Position numbers and translations under genes: made by a program
The notes under the pieces: model-generated
Seen by the model: the letters and a program-made list of their open reading frames with translations, nothing else
The model's database searches: none
What the model was told of the DNA's origin: nothing
NCBI RefSeq assembly: GCF_036884655.1
Contig: NC_088335.1
Span: forward strand, 47,001,001-47,065,000
Direction: 5' to 3'
From: Musa acuminata AAA Group
Taxonomy: Eukaryota > Streptophyta > Magnoliopsida > Zingiberales > Musaceae
DNA: 64,000 nt
In this document: one piece after another, positions 44,511-58,000 of the stretch
Numbering within the stretch: the first letter of the stretch is position 1
How the letters are laid out: each line of letters opens with the position of its first letter

Positions 44511-45887
44511 CTAGTTAATTAGGGAAGAAACTTGGGAGTCTTAAAAGACTTCTGCTGGCAGTCCCCAACATGAGAGCCAATTCCATCATTCATATCATCA
44601 CCAAGATAGTGAGAGGCAACCCAATCCCTTAGCAAACAACAAATGAAATAGTATAATATAATATTCAGCAGAGTGATCTGAGGAACACATAGCAGCTTCA
44701 TGTGTACATTTATACTCTATGGTTGGTGGTGAGAACTTGTAATTTATATAGATCATTTGCTGTGGTTGAGCAAATTAACAAGCCATTATCCGAGCTAATT
44801 TAATCCCATGCCTTAACATGGTTGAAAGAGACTTCATTTATCATGATGGTAACTTTTATAGATCACAATGACAATTTTACGAAATCATTTATGATGATGG
44901 AAATTGATTGTCATACTAAACATGCTCATGCCTTGCTCGTCTGTCTTAACGCTACAATGTAAGAGCTTTCTTCTCCATGGCACTTATTTTATATGCTATA
45001 TAAGATAATAATTAAAAATATATGAACATATTTCTGCCAACTCAGTTATGGACACTGACAGGGTTTGAATCTTTATTCCACGTATTCAAAAAGCATAGCT
45101 AATTTTGACCGGTAAGACTCTGCTGGATCATAAAGTTTTGGAATCAAAACTTCATCATTTATCTTAAAAAAATAAAAAGCATCTGTATGAATCTTATCTT
45201 TAAAAATGACTTATTGTAAGCTCCAAAATCTCTAAAATTTCAAGTAATGCTGATTAAACCTAACAAAATATTAATTATGTCATGGGAGGGTGCCATTTCC
45301 ACTTGGTACATGAGAACACATTACATGAGTCATTGGTAAGAGGGTGGAGTATCAAAATACAAGTAGAAAAAATGATAGGAAATGCTATAATCGAATCCAC
45401 AACTCCCAAGTTTTATTGTAGTAGTTTCGGAAATAATAAGAAACAAATGAATATTCATAGCAAAAAGCAAGTTGGTTCATAGTATATATATATGCTCACA
45501 TGTCTCTCAAGCATGAATCACCATTGACCCAGAAATAGGAACACATTAGACATTTTTACCAGTTGAGCTCAAAATATGCTTCTGCACAAACATTTGTGAT
45601 CTGGTATATACATTAAGGAAATATTCTTTTCTAAATCAGCACTGAAGCATTTGTGAAAAATCCAGACTATACTAACTTCTTGTTGTGTGCATCCTTTTTC
45701 CATCAACAGGTTGATTGAAGTTAACAATCAACCTTGTAGGTATGCTCATAAGCTCCACAAAAGAATCCATATAACCATTGACTGCTTTGGTTGGAATGCT
45801 AGATCATGTAATCAAACATGTAGTTCTGCTACAAATAAGAAATATGGGCAATAAACTGCAAGCTGTCGAACATGCCTGGAACAGTAG

Positions 45888-46018
45888 TCAAGATGTGGGC
45901 AACAGCCTGCCATTATACATCTTCTCTAGCAACTTTCGTGCCTCTGGCCGCCGAAGAAGCCCCTTGTTGTTGGGCAAGCCCGTGCCAAGACAAACTGGGC
46001 AGACCAGCTTTCCACGAC
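45888..46018 (-). CDS. Zinc-finger protein last exon
   Basis: 131 nt; acceptor TTCAG|GTCGTGG. It encodes [43 protein letters not shown], stop TGA at 45890-45888. The plus-strand open frame 45778-46167 is a shadow of this exon. Confidence 0.9.
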
Positions 46019-49000
46019 CTGAACCATCATGTATAACATTCTACTCAATGAGTCTAAATTTAAAATTTAATAAAGTGGTAAATCCTTTTAACAATAAAAA
46101 TGAAGGACATGTTCCAAAGTTCATGCATGAGGTCGATTTTCCAGAACAAAATGAAGCTGACAAATAAATAAATAAATAAAAGGGCATCTTGTAGGTGAAC
46201 GAGAACCATTGAGTCCATCAGAGACTTCAATTTTCAATGATGGCTAAAGGAGCAAATGTTTAATAATAACAAATGCACATAACAATTTATGACTTAAACT
46301 ATAAACATTTAGAATTTAGATAAATGAGGAATTCTAGCAGAAGTTCATCGCAAGTTTATAGTTGCATGCTGAATCACAAGCTTCTTTTATCGGTACCTCA
46401 TCAAAATTCAAAATATAAGTATAGAATTCGTGCAGATACAGTTAAGTGTGACAGGATGAGCAAAACTACCATATAAAGCTTCAAAACCGATTGAGAATGG
46501 GTAAAGTCAACAATATATAGAAACTTAAATAGAAATCTGAAGCAATACCATAGAAGAATTTAACTTGTATATTTCTGTGTCAGTAGAACATGATACAAGT
46601 GAACATTTTATCTATTATGCATAAGTGTTAAACAATTAACAAATCCAGACAAGTAACAAGCCACACATGTGGTCAGATTTAATAGTGAGAAACATAAAAA
46701 ATTACAACACAGGATTACTTTGTCAATCTAAATTATAAATGGTGCACCATGCTTTACACTGTGGATATGTATTGATTGTGTCCTGGTAAAACTCTATATG
46801 TGGACTATGTGAAAATCCTTTTGCTGGACTAAACCTACTCCTCGATTCCAAACACTCTACCTCTGCATGCCAAAGAGGTTTGCAAGTGTGGATTCTGTAC
46901 ATACTGAATAGTTTGCATAAGCTATGACTGGACTTTTCCTTTTGTGTAACCATATTTGTATAGTTCCATTCATTGGCACCCAGCACAGTGATCATGGGAA
47001 GAGAGATGATTAAACTGACAGAGGAATTTGACAGATCAAAGAAAACTAAGTACTATACATCTTAATGTAGCCAAAAACGAAGACACAAATTGCCCAAAAA
47101 CTTAATGAAGCACACTTAAAAAGACATGCAGAATATATGACAAAGGCTCATAAAACTACATACAAAATTTATTATACAAAATACCAAAGACACACCATAA
47201 CAATTTGGGCACTCAGTAAACTCATATACATCCTTTGCTCGCTTTCGGTTGAGTGCTTTCCATTTTCCTGTGCCGCCACACATGTCACCTAAGTCAAAGC
47301 AAGAGAAGATATTTATCAGAAAAAGTCCTATGGTATCAGTCCTTGAATATTTCCAAATGTTGTCATTTACATGTTGCATTTTGAATGGAATGCACCAATT
47401 TAATATCTCATGTGTATGGGTTCATTCAATGCGGAAATAACTTGTGAGCATGTGTTATCATAAACTGTAACCTCTTTGGCTCAAATTGAAGATTCAATGC
47501 TAGAGTGGCTTATCTCTTGCGAGACCACAAATCAACAAGGGAATATGAAATTTGTGATCCATCATCTAGCTTCTTGTGAGCTTGTGATTGCGACAGTTTG
47601 CTATCCATTTCACTGTGAGGAAGTCATTTAAACTCTTCACAGACAATCTGATCAACTTGAATTCAAATTGAAGGTAAGGATACCTGTCACATCCTGGATT
47701 TTTTTTTTTTTTTTTCATATATTTTCACACAGGCCAAATAAATAAACATCACTTTATTCATCATCTATAACCATTTATTACAATTCATTTATTCATCAAA
47801 TTACAAATAGAAAAGTTAACTTCAAGAGTCATCCAAGTGGCTCTACCTAGCGGTAGAGGAAGGTTCACTCTCCACTGGAATCCGATTTAGTACTAGAGGG
47901 AGGCTGCTCTGAAAATCAAAAACAAAGAAAATTCAGCAACGCTGAGTAGGAACCCCAAAAGTCAAATCAAGATAAATACATGACCAAAATTCAATCAATC
48001 ATCCCATTGGCGTATATCAAGTACCCGAAGGAGCACTCCCCCAACAGCGGATGGAGAGGCTTTATCCTACGGGATGAGTTTGTGTTCTCCCAACAGCGGA
48101 TGGAGGCAAACTCATATCACACTCCCAACAGCGGATGGAGTGGTGTCCCACACCCGCCAAAGTGGGGACACGTTCCTCCCAACAGCGGATGGAGGAACCG
48201 TCCAGCCGCCACGTCTGACGGCCCGCTAATCCCCGAAGGGAATCGCCCTACCTGCTCTTGGCAGGAATATAATCTCACACTGGTCATATCCATTTCGGGA
48301 TGAAATAACATATTTCAAACATCTCTTTCAAAAATCATCAATATCAAATAATATAAATTAACCCTCAATTGACTTGAACTCTAGTTTAATCGATTCAATT
48401 GAACTCGATTTACTAGAGCCTAACTGAACTGAACTGATCTCTAATCCTTATTTAACTGGTCTGGAACCACCCTAGACTAGTATAATTTAGACTAGATTAA
48501 GTTCAATTTAGGTTAAACTAACTTGAATAAGTCAATCAATTCGGAATCACCCTGAATTGATCTAGACTAATCAAGTATAGTTTAATTCAATCAATATTTG
48601 GGCTCAAGTTCAACAATAATATTGGGCTAGATTGAGCCAGTCCATCTATTGGTCATGTGCATTATACATGATTGAGCATGCATTACATAAAACTGGCCCA
48701 GTCTTGGCCCATGGACTAGTCATAGCATATACCCATTAACAACATATATGAAAACATAATAATACATTAAAAGATAGATGAGGAGAAAAGTTTTAATACA
48801 AAGAAATAACATTCTCAATTTGACTAGAAATCATAAGACATTAAAAGAGGGACTAGGAGATAAGTTTTAACACAAGGAAATAGCTTTCTAAATTCAAATA
48901 AAAATCATAATTTCAACACATAAAATTTCAACATATTCTAGTCATATTTTAAATCATTCAGAATAATATATTTTAAATTTCAGATCAAAGGATATCAAAA

Positions 49001-52000
49001 AGGGATTTTAGAGAACATATTCTAGTCTAATAAGATTTTAATCCAGATAAGATTAAAGATAAACTGTAATACAGAAAATATATCATATAAAACATATACC
49101 TTTTTAACATATTTAATTCGACAATAAAAACCTTAATCATGGGTCAAAGAATATTTTGAAAACTTTAACCGATTACTTTAATACAAAAAAAATTGACATT
49201 TAAAGAATTGATACACATTTTTCAAACTATAAAACTTTCAACATTTAAAGAATCAAAATAAAAGCTAAAACTTTTAAGAAAGGTAGGGAAACCTACCTCT
49301 TGTCAATAGGGTGTAACTCCTCGTTCTCTTGTCAATAGGGTGTAACTCCTCGTTCCTCCCGCTGCCAGGCTCGACTAGGTAAGGAACGAAGGAGAGAAAT
49401 CCCTCCCCTTTAAATAGGAGGAGATGAGCCTCTATTAAGGGAAATAAATTTTAATTTTCATATTTATTTAATATAAATTATTTCCATTTAATATACTACC
49501 AAATATGATATCATCATATTTGGAATACTTACTAGTTATTTCCTTAATTCATATCAACAAACAAGGAAGTAGATTAGGATTTCCCAAGGAAGTAGATTAG
49601 GATTTCCTTAAATTATAATAACAAGTAAGGAAAGAAAATCAATTCTTAACTTAAATATTTGATGTGATTACATTTCTCCCCTCCTATAGGAAATTTGGTC
49701 CCCAAATTTAGCTTACCTTAATAGAATAGATGAGGATACTGCTCTCGCATATCTTCTTCTCTTTCCCATGTTGCCTCTTGGTCTGAATGGTGTTGCCAAC
49801 AAATCTTTACCAAAGGTATAATTTTGTTCCTTAGAACATGTTCTTTTCTTTCCAAGATCTGGGTTGGTTGTTCTCTAAAAGTGGCATCATCTCGTAATTG
49901 TAGAGGTTGGTAAGATATGACATGTGATGGATCCCTGATATATCTTCGAAGCATTGACACGTGGAATACATCATGGATGCTAGCCAAAGTCGGGGGCAAT
50001 GCCAATCTGTATGCTACAGGCCCAACCTTTTGTAAGATCTCAAATGGGCCAATAAATCTTGGGGCTAACTTTCCCCTTTGACCAAACCTCATAACTCCCT
50101 TGGTTGGCGACACCTTTAAGAAGACGTGCTCACCAATTTCGAACTCTAGATCTCTTCGCCTTCGATCTGCATAACTTTTCTGACGACTTTGAGCTGTTAA
50201 TAATCTTTGGCGTATAATTCGAATATTATCAGCATCTTTTTGAATTAACTGAGGCCCCAAAAGCTTCCGTTCTCCCACCTCATCCCAATATACAGGTGAT
50301 CTGCACTTTCTTCCATAAAGAGCTTCAAATGGAGCCATCTGTATGCTAGAGTGGTAACTATTATTATAAGAAAACTCAATTAGATGCAAGTGCATATCCC
50401 AACTCCCACCAAAGTCTAAAGCACATGCTCTTAAGAGATCTTCAAGAGTTTGTATTGTCCTTTCAGATTGGCCATCAGTTTGAGGGTGAAAAGCTGTACT
50501 AAATTTTAACTGCGTGCCCAAAGATTTTTGTAGACTTCCCCAAAATTTAGAGGTGAATCTTGGATCTCTATCTGAGATAATGCTAACTAGCACTCCATGA
50601 TATCGAATGATTTCCTTAATATATAAGCTTGCTAGTTTATCCAATGAATACTTCTTGTTAATAGGAAGGAAGTGAGCAGATTTAGTAAGTCTGTCTACTA
50701 TTACCCAAATTTCGTCATATCCTTTCACAGTCTTGGGTAATCCTGTCACAAAATCCATAGTGACTTGCTCCCACTTCCATTCAGGAATCAAAATCATTTG
50801 CAACTTTCCCGCAGGTACTCGATGTTCTATCTTCACCTGTTGACATATCAGACATTTAGAAACAAACTCTGCTATATCTCTCTTCATACCACGCCACCGA
50901 TAGTTTTGGCATAAATCTCGATACATCTTAGTAGTCCCGGGATGGATATAAAATTTTGATCTATGTGCCTCCTCTAATAATTGCATCTTTACTGGATGGC
51001 TTTCGGGAACACAAAGTCGATTGTGGAATGTAATAGAACCATCTTCGACTTGGAGGAATTCAGGTCTAGAACCTTGAGCTATTTCCTTAACTATCATTTG
51101 AAGATATGTATCTTCCTTTTGACCTTCTTTAACCTTTTCCACCAAAAATGATTGTGCCATCAAACACACAAGAAAACCTTTATTTGTCTCTGATAAAAGT
51201 TTAAGTTTTAAGTCTGCTAACTCCGTTATCATAGAATTCCTTTGAATATTCATATAGGCTACAAGACTGTAGGTATTTCTGCTTAAGGCATCAGCAACTA
51301 CATTAGCTTTCCCAGGATGGTAGTTGATATTAAAATCATAATCCTTTAGAAAGTCCAACCACCTTCTTTGTCTCATATTTAAATCTTTCTGTGTGAAAAT
51401 ATATTTGAGACTCTTATGATCTGTGAAGATTTTGAAAGTCTGTCCATATAGATAATGCCTCCAAATTTTCAGTGCAAAAATGATAGCTGCTAGTTCTAAG
51501 TCATGAGTAGGATAGTTCTTTTCATGAGGCTTTAATTGCCTCGATGCATAAGCAACTACCCTCTCGTTTTGCATTAGAACGCAACCAAGCCCTTGTAGTG
51601 AGGCATCACTATACACTACAAAACCTTCTCCTCCTGAAGGAATCACCAAGATAGGAGCACTGGTTAATTTCTTCTTCAATTCTTGAAAATTTTGTTGACA
51701 TTTATCATCCCACATGAACTTTATATTCTTTTGTGTCAATCTGGTCAATGGTGCTACTATTTTTGAAAAGTCTTCTACGAATCTTCTATAGTATCCAACC
51801 AAACCTAAAAAGCTTCTAATCTCTGAAACATTAGAAGGTTGCTTCCATTTTATCACGGCTTCAATCCTATGAGGGTCAACAGATATACCAGCACTTGAAA
51901 TTACATGACCGAGAAACATAATTTCATTGAGCCAGAAGTTACACTTAACTTGGCATATAGTTTCTCTCGCCTTAGGACTTCCATAACTATCTTAAGATGG

Positions 52001-55000
52001 TGTTCATGCTCTGCTATGCTTTTGGAGTAAATCAAGATATCATCAATAAACACAATTACAAATTTATCGAGATAAGGGTGGAACACTCTATTCATGAGAT
52101 CCATGAAGGCAGCTGGTGCATTTGTGAGTCCAAAAGGCATTACTAAGAATTCATAATGACCATATCTTGTTCTAAAGGCAGTTTTCTGTATGTCTCCTTC
52201 CCTTATCTTTAGTTGATGATACCCGGATCTCAAATCAATCTTTGAGTATACCTGAGTACCTTGAAGTTGATCAAACAGGTCATCTATTCGAGGAAGAGGA
52301 TATTTATTCTTTATGGTCACTTGGTTGAGTTGTTTATAATCGATGCATAGTCGCATAGATCCATCTTTCTTCTTCACAAATAGGACAGGGGCACCCCAAG
52401 GTGACACACTAGGTCGAATAAAACCCTTGTCCAAAAGCTCTTGGATCTGTTTCTTTAACTCCTCCAACTCAATTGGTGCCATTCTATATGGAGGTTTAGA
52501 AATAGGTGCAGTACCAGGTAGAAGATCAATTGTAAATTCAATCTGTCTATTTGGTGGCAATGCAAGTAGATCTTCAGGAAAAACATCTGAAAAATCCCGT
52601 ACAATGGGGATGTCCTTTAATACTGGCTTCTTAGATTCTTCTCCAGAAATAAAGGCCAAGTATCCCTGACATCCCTTCAGTAATAGTTGGGTAGCACTCA
52701 AGGCTGAAATAATAGAAGGGAACTTTTCTTGAATCCCGATGAACTTGAAAGGTGGTTGATCTAGAGGTGAGAAAGTAACAGTCTTCCGAAAACAATCGAC
52801 ACTTGCATGGTATGTTGAAAGTCAGTCCATACCCAAGATAGCATCGAAATCTTAAAATTCTAGTATAATAAGATCTACTAGCAAATCATGATCTTTTAAT
52901 AGTAATAACACAGTTTATATATATCTGATCAACTGTCAAAGAGTTTCCAACTTATTATTTGTATGAATACCTCTCCGAGTGCGTATACTAGTAGCATTGC
53001 GACCATGAGCACCCCGAGTGATAAAACCACTAATCTTTGGAATTGGCTCTATTACTCTTATAATAGGTTAAAGACAATCATTGGTTAAAGTCAATCAAGG
53101 GACCTAATACACCTACAGGCCCTAGACCATGCTCTGATACCATAAAAATTGTCACATCCTGGATTTTTTTTTTTTTTTTTCATATATTTTCACACAGGCC
53201 AAATAAATAAACATCACTTTATTCATCATCTATAACCATTTATTACAATTCATTTATTCATCAAATTACAAATAGAAAAGTTAACTTCAAGAGTCATCCA
53301 AGTGGCTCTACCTAGCGGTAGAGGAAGGTTCACTCTCCACTGGAATCCGATTTAGTACTAGAGGGAGGCTGCTCTGAAAATCAAAAACAAAGAAAATTCA
53401 GCAACGCTGAGTAGGAACCCCAAAAGTCAAATCAAGATAAATACATGACCAAAATTCAATCAATCATCCCATTGGCGTATATCAAGTACCCGAAGGAGCA
53501 CTCCCCCAACAGCGGATGGAGAGGCTTTATCCTACGGGATGAGTTTGTGTTCTCCCAACAGCGGATGGAGGCAAACTCATATCACACTCCCAACAGCGGA
53601 TGGAGTGGTGTCCCACACCCGCCAAAGTGGGGACACGTTCCTCCCAACAGCGGATGGAGGAACCGTCCAGCCGCCACGTCTGACGGCCCGCTAATCCCCG
53701 AAGGGAATCGCCCTACCTGCTCTTGGCAGGAATATAATCTCACACTGGTCATATCCATTTCGGGATGAAATAACATATTTCAAACATCTCTTTCAAAAAT
53801 CATCAATATCAAATAATATAAATTAACCCTCAATTGACTTGAACTCTAGTTTAATCGATTCAATTGAACTCGATTTACTAGAGCCTAACTGAACTGAACT
53901 GATCTCTAATCCTTATTTAACTGGTCTGGAACCACCCTAGACTAGTATAATTTAGACTAGATTAAGTTCAATTTAGGTTAAACTAACTTGAATAAGTCAA
54001 TCAATTCGGAATCACCCTGAATTGATCTAGACTAATCAAGTATAGTTTAATTCAATCAATATTTGGGCTCAAGTTCAACAATAATATTGGGCTAGATTGA
54101 GCCAGTCCATCTATTGGTCATGTGCATTATACATGATTGAGCATGCATTACATAAAACTGGCCCAGTCTTGGCCCATGGACTAGTCATAGCATATACCCA
54201 TTAACAACATATATGAAAACATAATAATACATTAAAAGATAGATGAGGAGAAAAGTTTTAATACAAAGAAATAACATTCTCAATTTGACTAGAAATCATA
54301 AGACATTAAAAGAGGGACTAGGAGATAAGTTTTAACACAAGGAAATAGCTTTCTAAATTCAAATAAAAATCATAATTTCAACACATAAAATTTCAACATA
54401 TTCTAGTCATATTTTAAATCATTCAGAATAATATATTTTAAATTTCAGATCAAAGGATATCAAAAAGGGATTTTAGAGAACATATTCTAGTCTAATAAGA
54501 TTTTAATCCAGATAAGATTAAAGATAAACTGTAATACAGAAAATATATCATATAAAACATATACCTTTTTAACATATTTAATTCGACAATAAAAACCTTA
54601 ATCATGGGTCAAAGAATATTTTGAAAACTTTAACCGATTACTTTAATACAAAAAAAATTGACATTTAAAGAATTGATACACATTTTTCAAACTATAAAAC
54701 TTTCAACATTTAAAGAATCAAAATAAAAGCTAAAACTTTTAAGAAAGGTAGGGAAACCTACCTCTTGTCAATAGGGTGTAACTCCTCGTTCTCTTGTCAA
54801 TAGGGTGTAACTCCTCGTTCCTCCCGCTGCCAGGCTCGACTAGGTAAGGAACGAAGGAGAGAAATCCCTCCCCTTTAAATAGGAGGAGATGAGCCTCTAT
54901 TAAGGGAAATAAATTTTAATTTTCATATTTATTTAATATAAATTATTTCCATTTAATATACTACCAAATATGATATCATCATATTTGGAATACTTACTAG

Positions 55001-58000
55001 TTATTTCCTTAATTCATATCAACAAACAAGGAAGTAGATTAGGATTTCCCAAGGAAGTAGATTAGGATTTCCTTAAATTATAATAACAAGTAAGGAAAGA
55101 AAATCAATTCTTAACTTAAATATTTGATGTGATTACATTTCTCCCCTCCTATAGGAAATTTGGTCCCCAAATTTAGCTTACCTTAATAGAATAGATGAGG
55201 ATACTGCTCTCGCATATCTTCTTCTCTTTCCCATGTTGCCTCTTGGTCTGAATGGTGTTGCCAACAAATCTTTACCAAAGGTATAATTTTGTTCCTTAGA
55301 ACATGTTCTTTTCTTTCCAAGATCTGGGTTGGTTGTTCTCTAAAAGTGGCATCATCTCGTAATTGTAGAGGTTGGTAAGATATGACATGTGATGGATCCC
55401 TGATATATCTTCGAAGCATTGACACGTGGAATACATCATGGATGCTAGCCAAAGTCGGGGGCAATGCCAATCTGTATGCTACAGGCCCAACCTTTTGTAA
55501 GATCTCAAATGGGCCAATAAATCTTGGGGCTAACTTTCCCCTTTGACCAAACCTCATAACTCCCTTGGTTGGCGACACCTTTAAGAAGACGTGCTCACCA
55601 ATTTCGAACTCTAGATCTCTTCGCCTTCGATCTGCATAACTTTTCTGACGACTTTGAGCTGTTAATAATCTTTGGCGTATAATTCGAATATTATCAGCAT
55701 CTTTTTGAATTAACTGAGGCCCCAAAAGCTTCCGTTCTCCCACCTCATCCCAATATACAGGTGATCTGCACTTTCTTCCATAAAGAGCTTCAAATGGAGC
55801 CATCTGTATGCTAGAGTGGTAACTATTATTATAAGAAAACTCAATTAGATGCAAGTGCATATCCCAACTCCCACCAAAGTCTAAAGCACATGCTCTTAAG
55901 AGATCTTCAAGAGTTTGTATTGTCCTTTCAGATTGGCCATCAGTTTGAGGGTGAAAAGCTGTACTAAATTTTAACTGCGTGCCCAAAGATTTTTGTAGAC
56001 TTCCCCAAAATTTAGAGGTGAATCTTGGATCTCTATCTGAGATAATGCTAACTAGCACTCCATGATATCGAATGATTTCCTTAATATATAAGCTTGCTAG
56101 TTTATCCAATGAATACTTCTTGTTAATAGGAAGGAAGTGAGCAGATTTAGTAAGTCTGTCTACTATTACCCAAATTTCGTCATATCCTTTCACAGTCTTG
56201 GGTAATCCTGTCACAAAATCCATAGTGACTTGCTCCCACTTCCATTCAGGAATCAAAATCATTTGCAACTTTCCCGCAGGTACTCGATGTTCTATCTTCA
56301 CCTGTTGACATATCAGACATTTAGAAACAAACTCTGCTATATCTCTCTTCATACCACGCCACCGATAGTTTTGGCATAAATCTCGATACATCTTAGTAGT
56401 CCCGGGATGGATATAAAATTTTGATCTATGTGCCTCCTCTAATAATTGCATCTTTACTGGATGGCTTTCGGGAACACAAAGTCGATTGTGGAATGTAATA
56501 GAACCATCTTCGACTTGGAGGAATTCAGGTCTAGAACCTTGAGCTATTTCCTTAACTATCATTTGAAGATATGTATCTTCCTTTTGACCTTCTTTAACCT
56601 TTTCCACCAAAAATGATTGTGCCATCAAACACACAAGAAAACCTTTATTTGTCTCTGATAAAAGTTTAAGTTTTAAGTCTGCTAACTCCGTTATCATAGA
56701 ATTCCTTTGAATATTCATATAGGCTACAAGACTGTAGGTATTTCTGCTTAAGGCATCAGCAACTACATTAGCTTTCCCAGGATGGTAGTTGATATTAAAA
56801 TCATAATCCTTTAGAAAGTCCAACCACCTTCTTTGTCTCATATTTAAATCTTTCTGTGTGAAAATATATTTGAGACTCTTATGATCTGTGAAGATTTTGA
56901 AAGTCTGTCCATATAGATAATGCCTCCAAATTTTCAGTGCAAAAATGATAGCTGCTAGTTCTAAGTCATGAGTAGGATAGTTCTTTTCATGAGGCTTTAA
57001 TTGCCTCGATGCATAAGCAACTACCCTCTCGTTTTGCATTAGAACGCAACCAAGCCCTTGTAGTGAGGCATCACTATACACTACAAAACCTTCTCCTCCT
57101 GAAGGAATCACCAAGATAGGAGCACTGGTTAATTTCTTCTTCAATTCTTGAAAATTTTGTTGACATTTATCATCCCACATGAACTTTATATTCTTTTGTG
57201 TCAATCTGGTCAATGGTGCTACTATTTTTGAAAAGTCTTCTACGAATCTTCTATAGTATCCAACCAAACCTAAAAAGCTTCTAATCTCTGAAACATTAGA
57301 AGGTTGCTTCCATTTTATCACGGCTTCAATCCTATGAGGGTCAACAGATATACCAGCACTTGAAATTACATGACCGAGAAACATAATTTCATTGAGCCAG
57401 AAGTTACACTTAACTTGGCATATAGTTTCTCTCGCCTTAGGACTTCCATAACTATCTTAAGATGGTGTTCATGCTCTGCTATGCTTTTGGAGTAAATCAA
57501 GATATCATCAATAAACACAATTACAAATTTATCGAGATAAGGGTGGAACACTCTATTCATGAGATCCATGAAGGCAGCTGGTGCATTTGTGAGTCCAAAA
57601 GGCATTACTAAGAATTCATAATGACCATATCTTGTTCTAAAGGCAGTTTTCTGTATGTCTCCTTCCCTTATCTTTAGTTGATGATACCCGGATCTCAAAT
57701 CAATCTTTGAGTATACCTGAGTACCTTGAAGTTGATCAAACAGGTCATCTATTCGAGGAAGAGGATATTTATTCTTTATGGTCACTTGGTTGAGTTGTTT
57801 ATAATCGATGCATAGTCGCATAGATCCATCTTTCTTCTTCACAAATAGGACAGGGGCACCCCAAGGTGACACACTAGGTCGAATAAAACCCTTGTCCAAA
57901 AGCTCTTGGATCTGTTTCTTTAACTCCTCCAACTCAATTGGTGCCATTCTATATGGAGGTTTAGAAATAGGTGCAGTACCAGGTAGAAGATCAATTGTAA

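Noticed and set aside
45282..45482. 66-codon plus-strand frame in the intergenic region
   Set aside because: Short, no recognisable family and no supporting splice or promoter context.
47980..48303. 107-codon plus-strand frame repeated three times (47980, 53445, 58910)
   Set aside because: It lies wholly within the gypsy LTR, antisense to the element, and is produced by the CAACAGCGGATGGAG motifs. No domain or start context.
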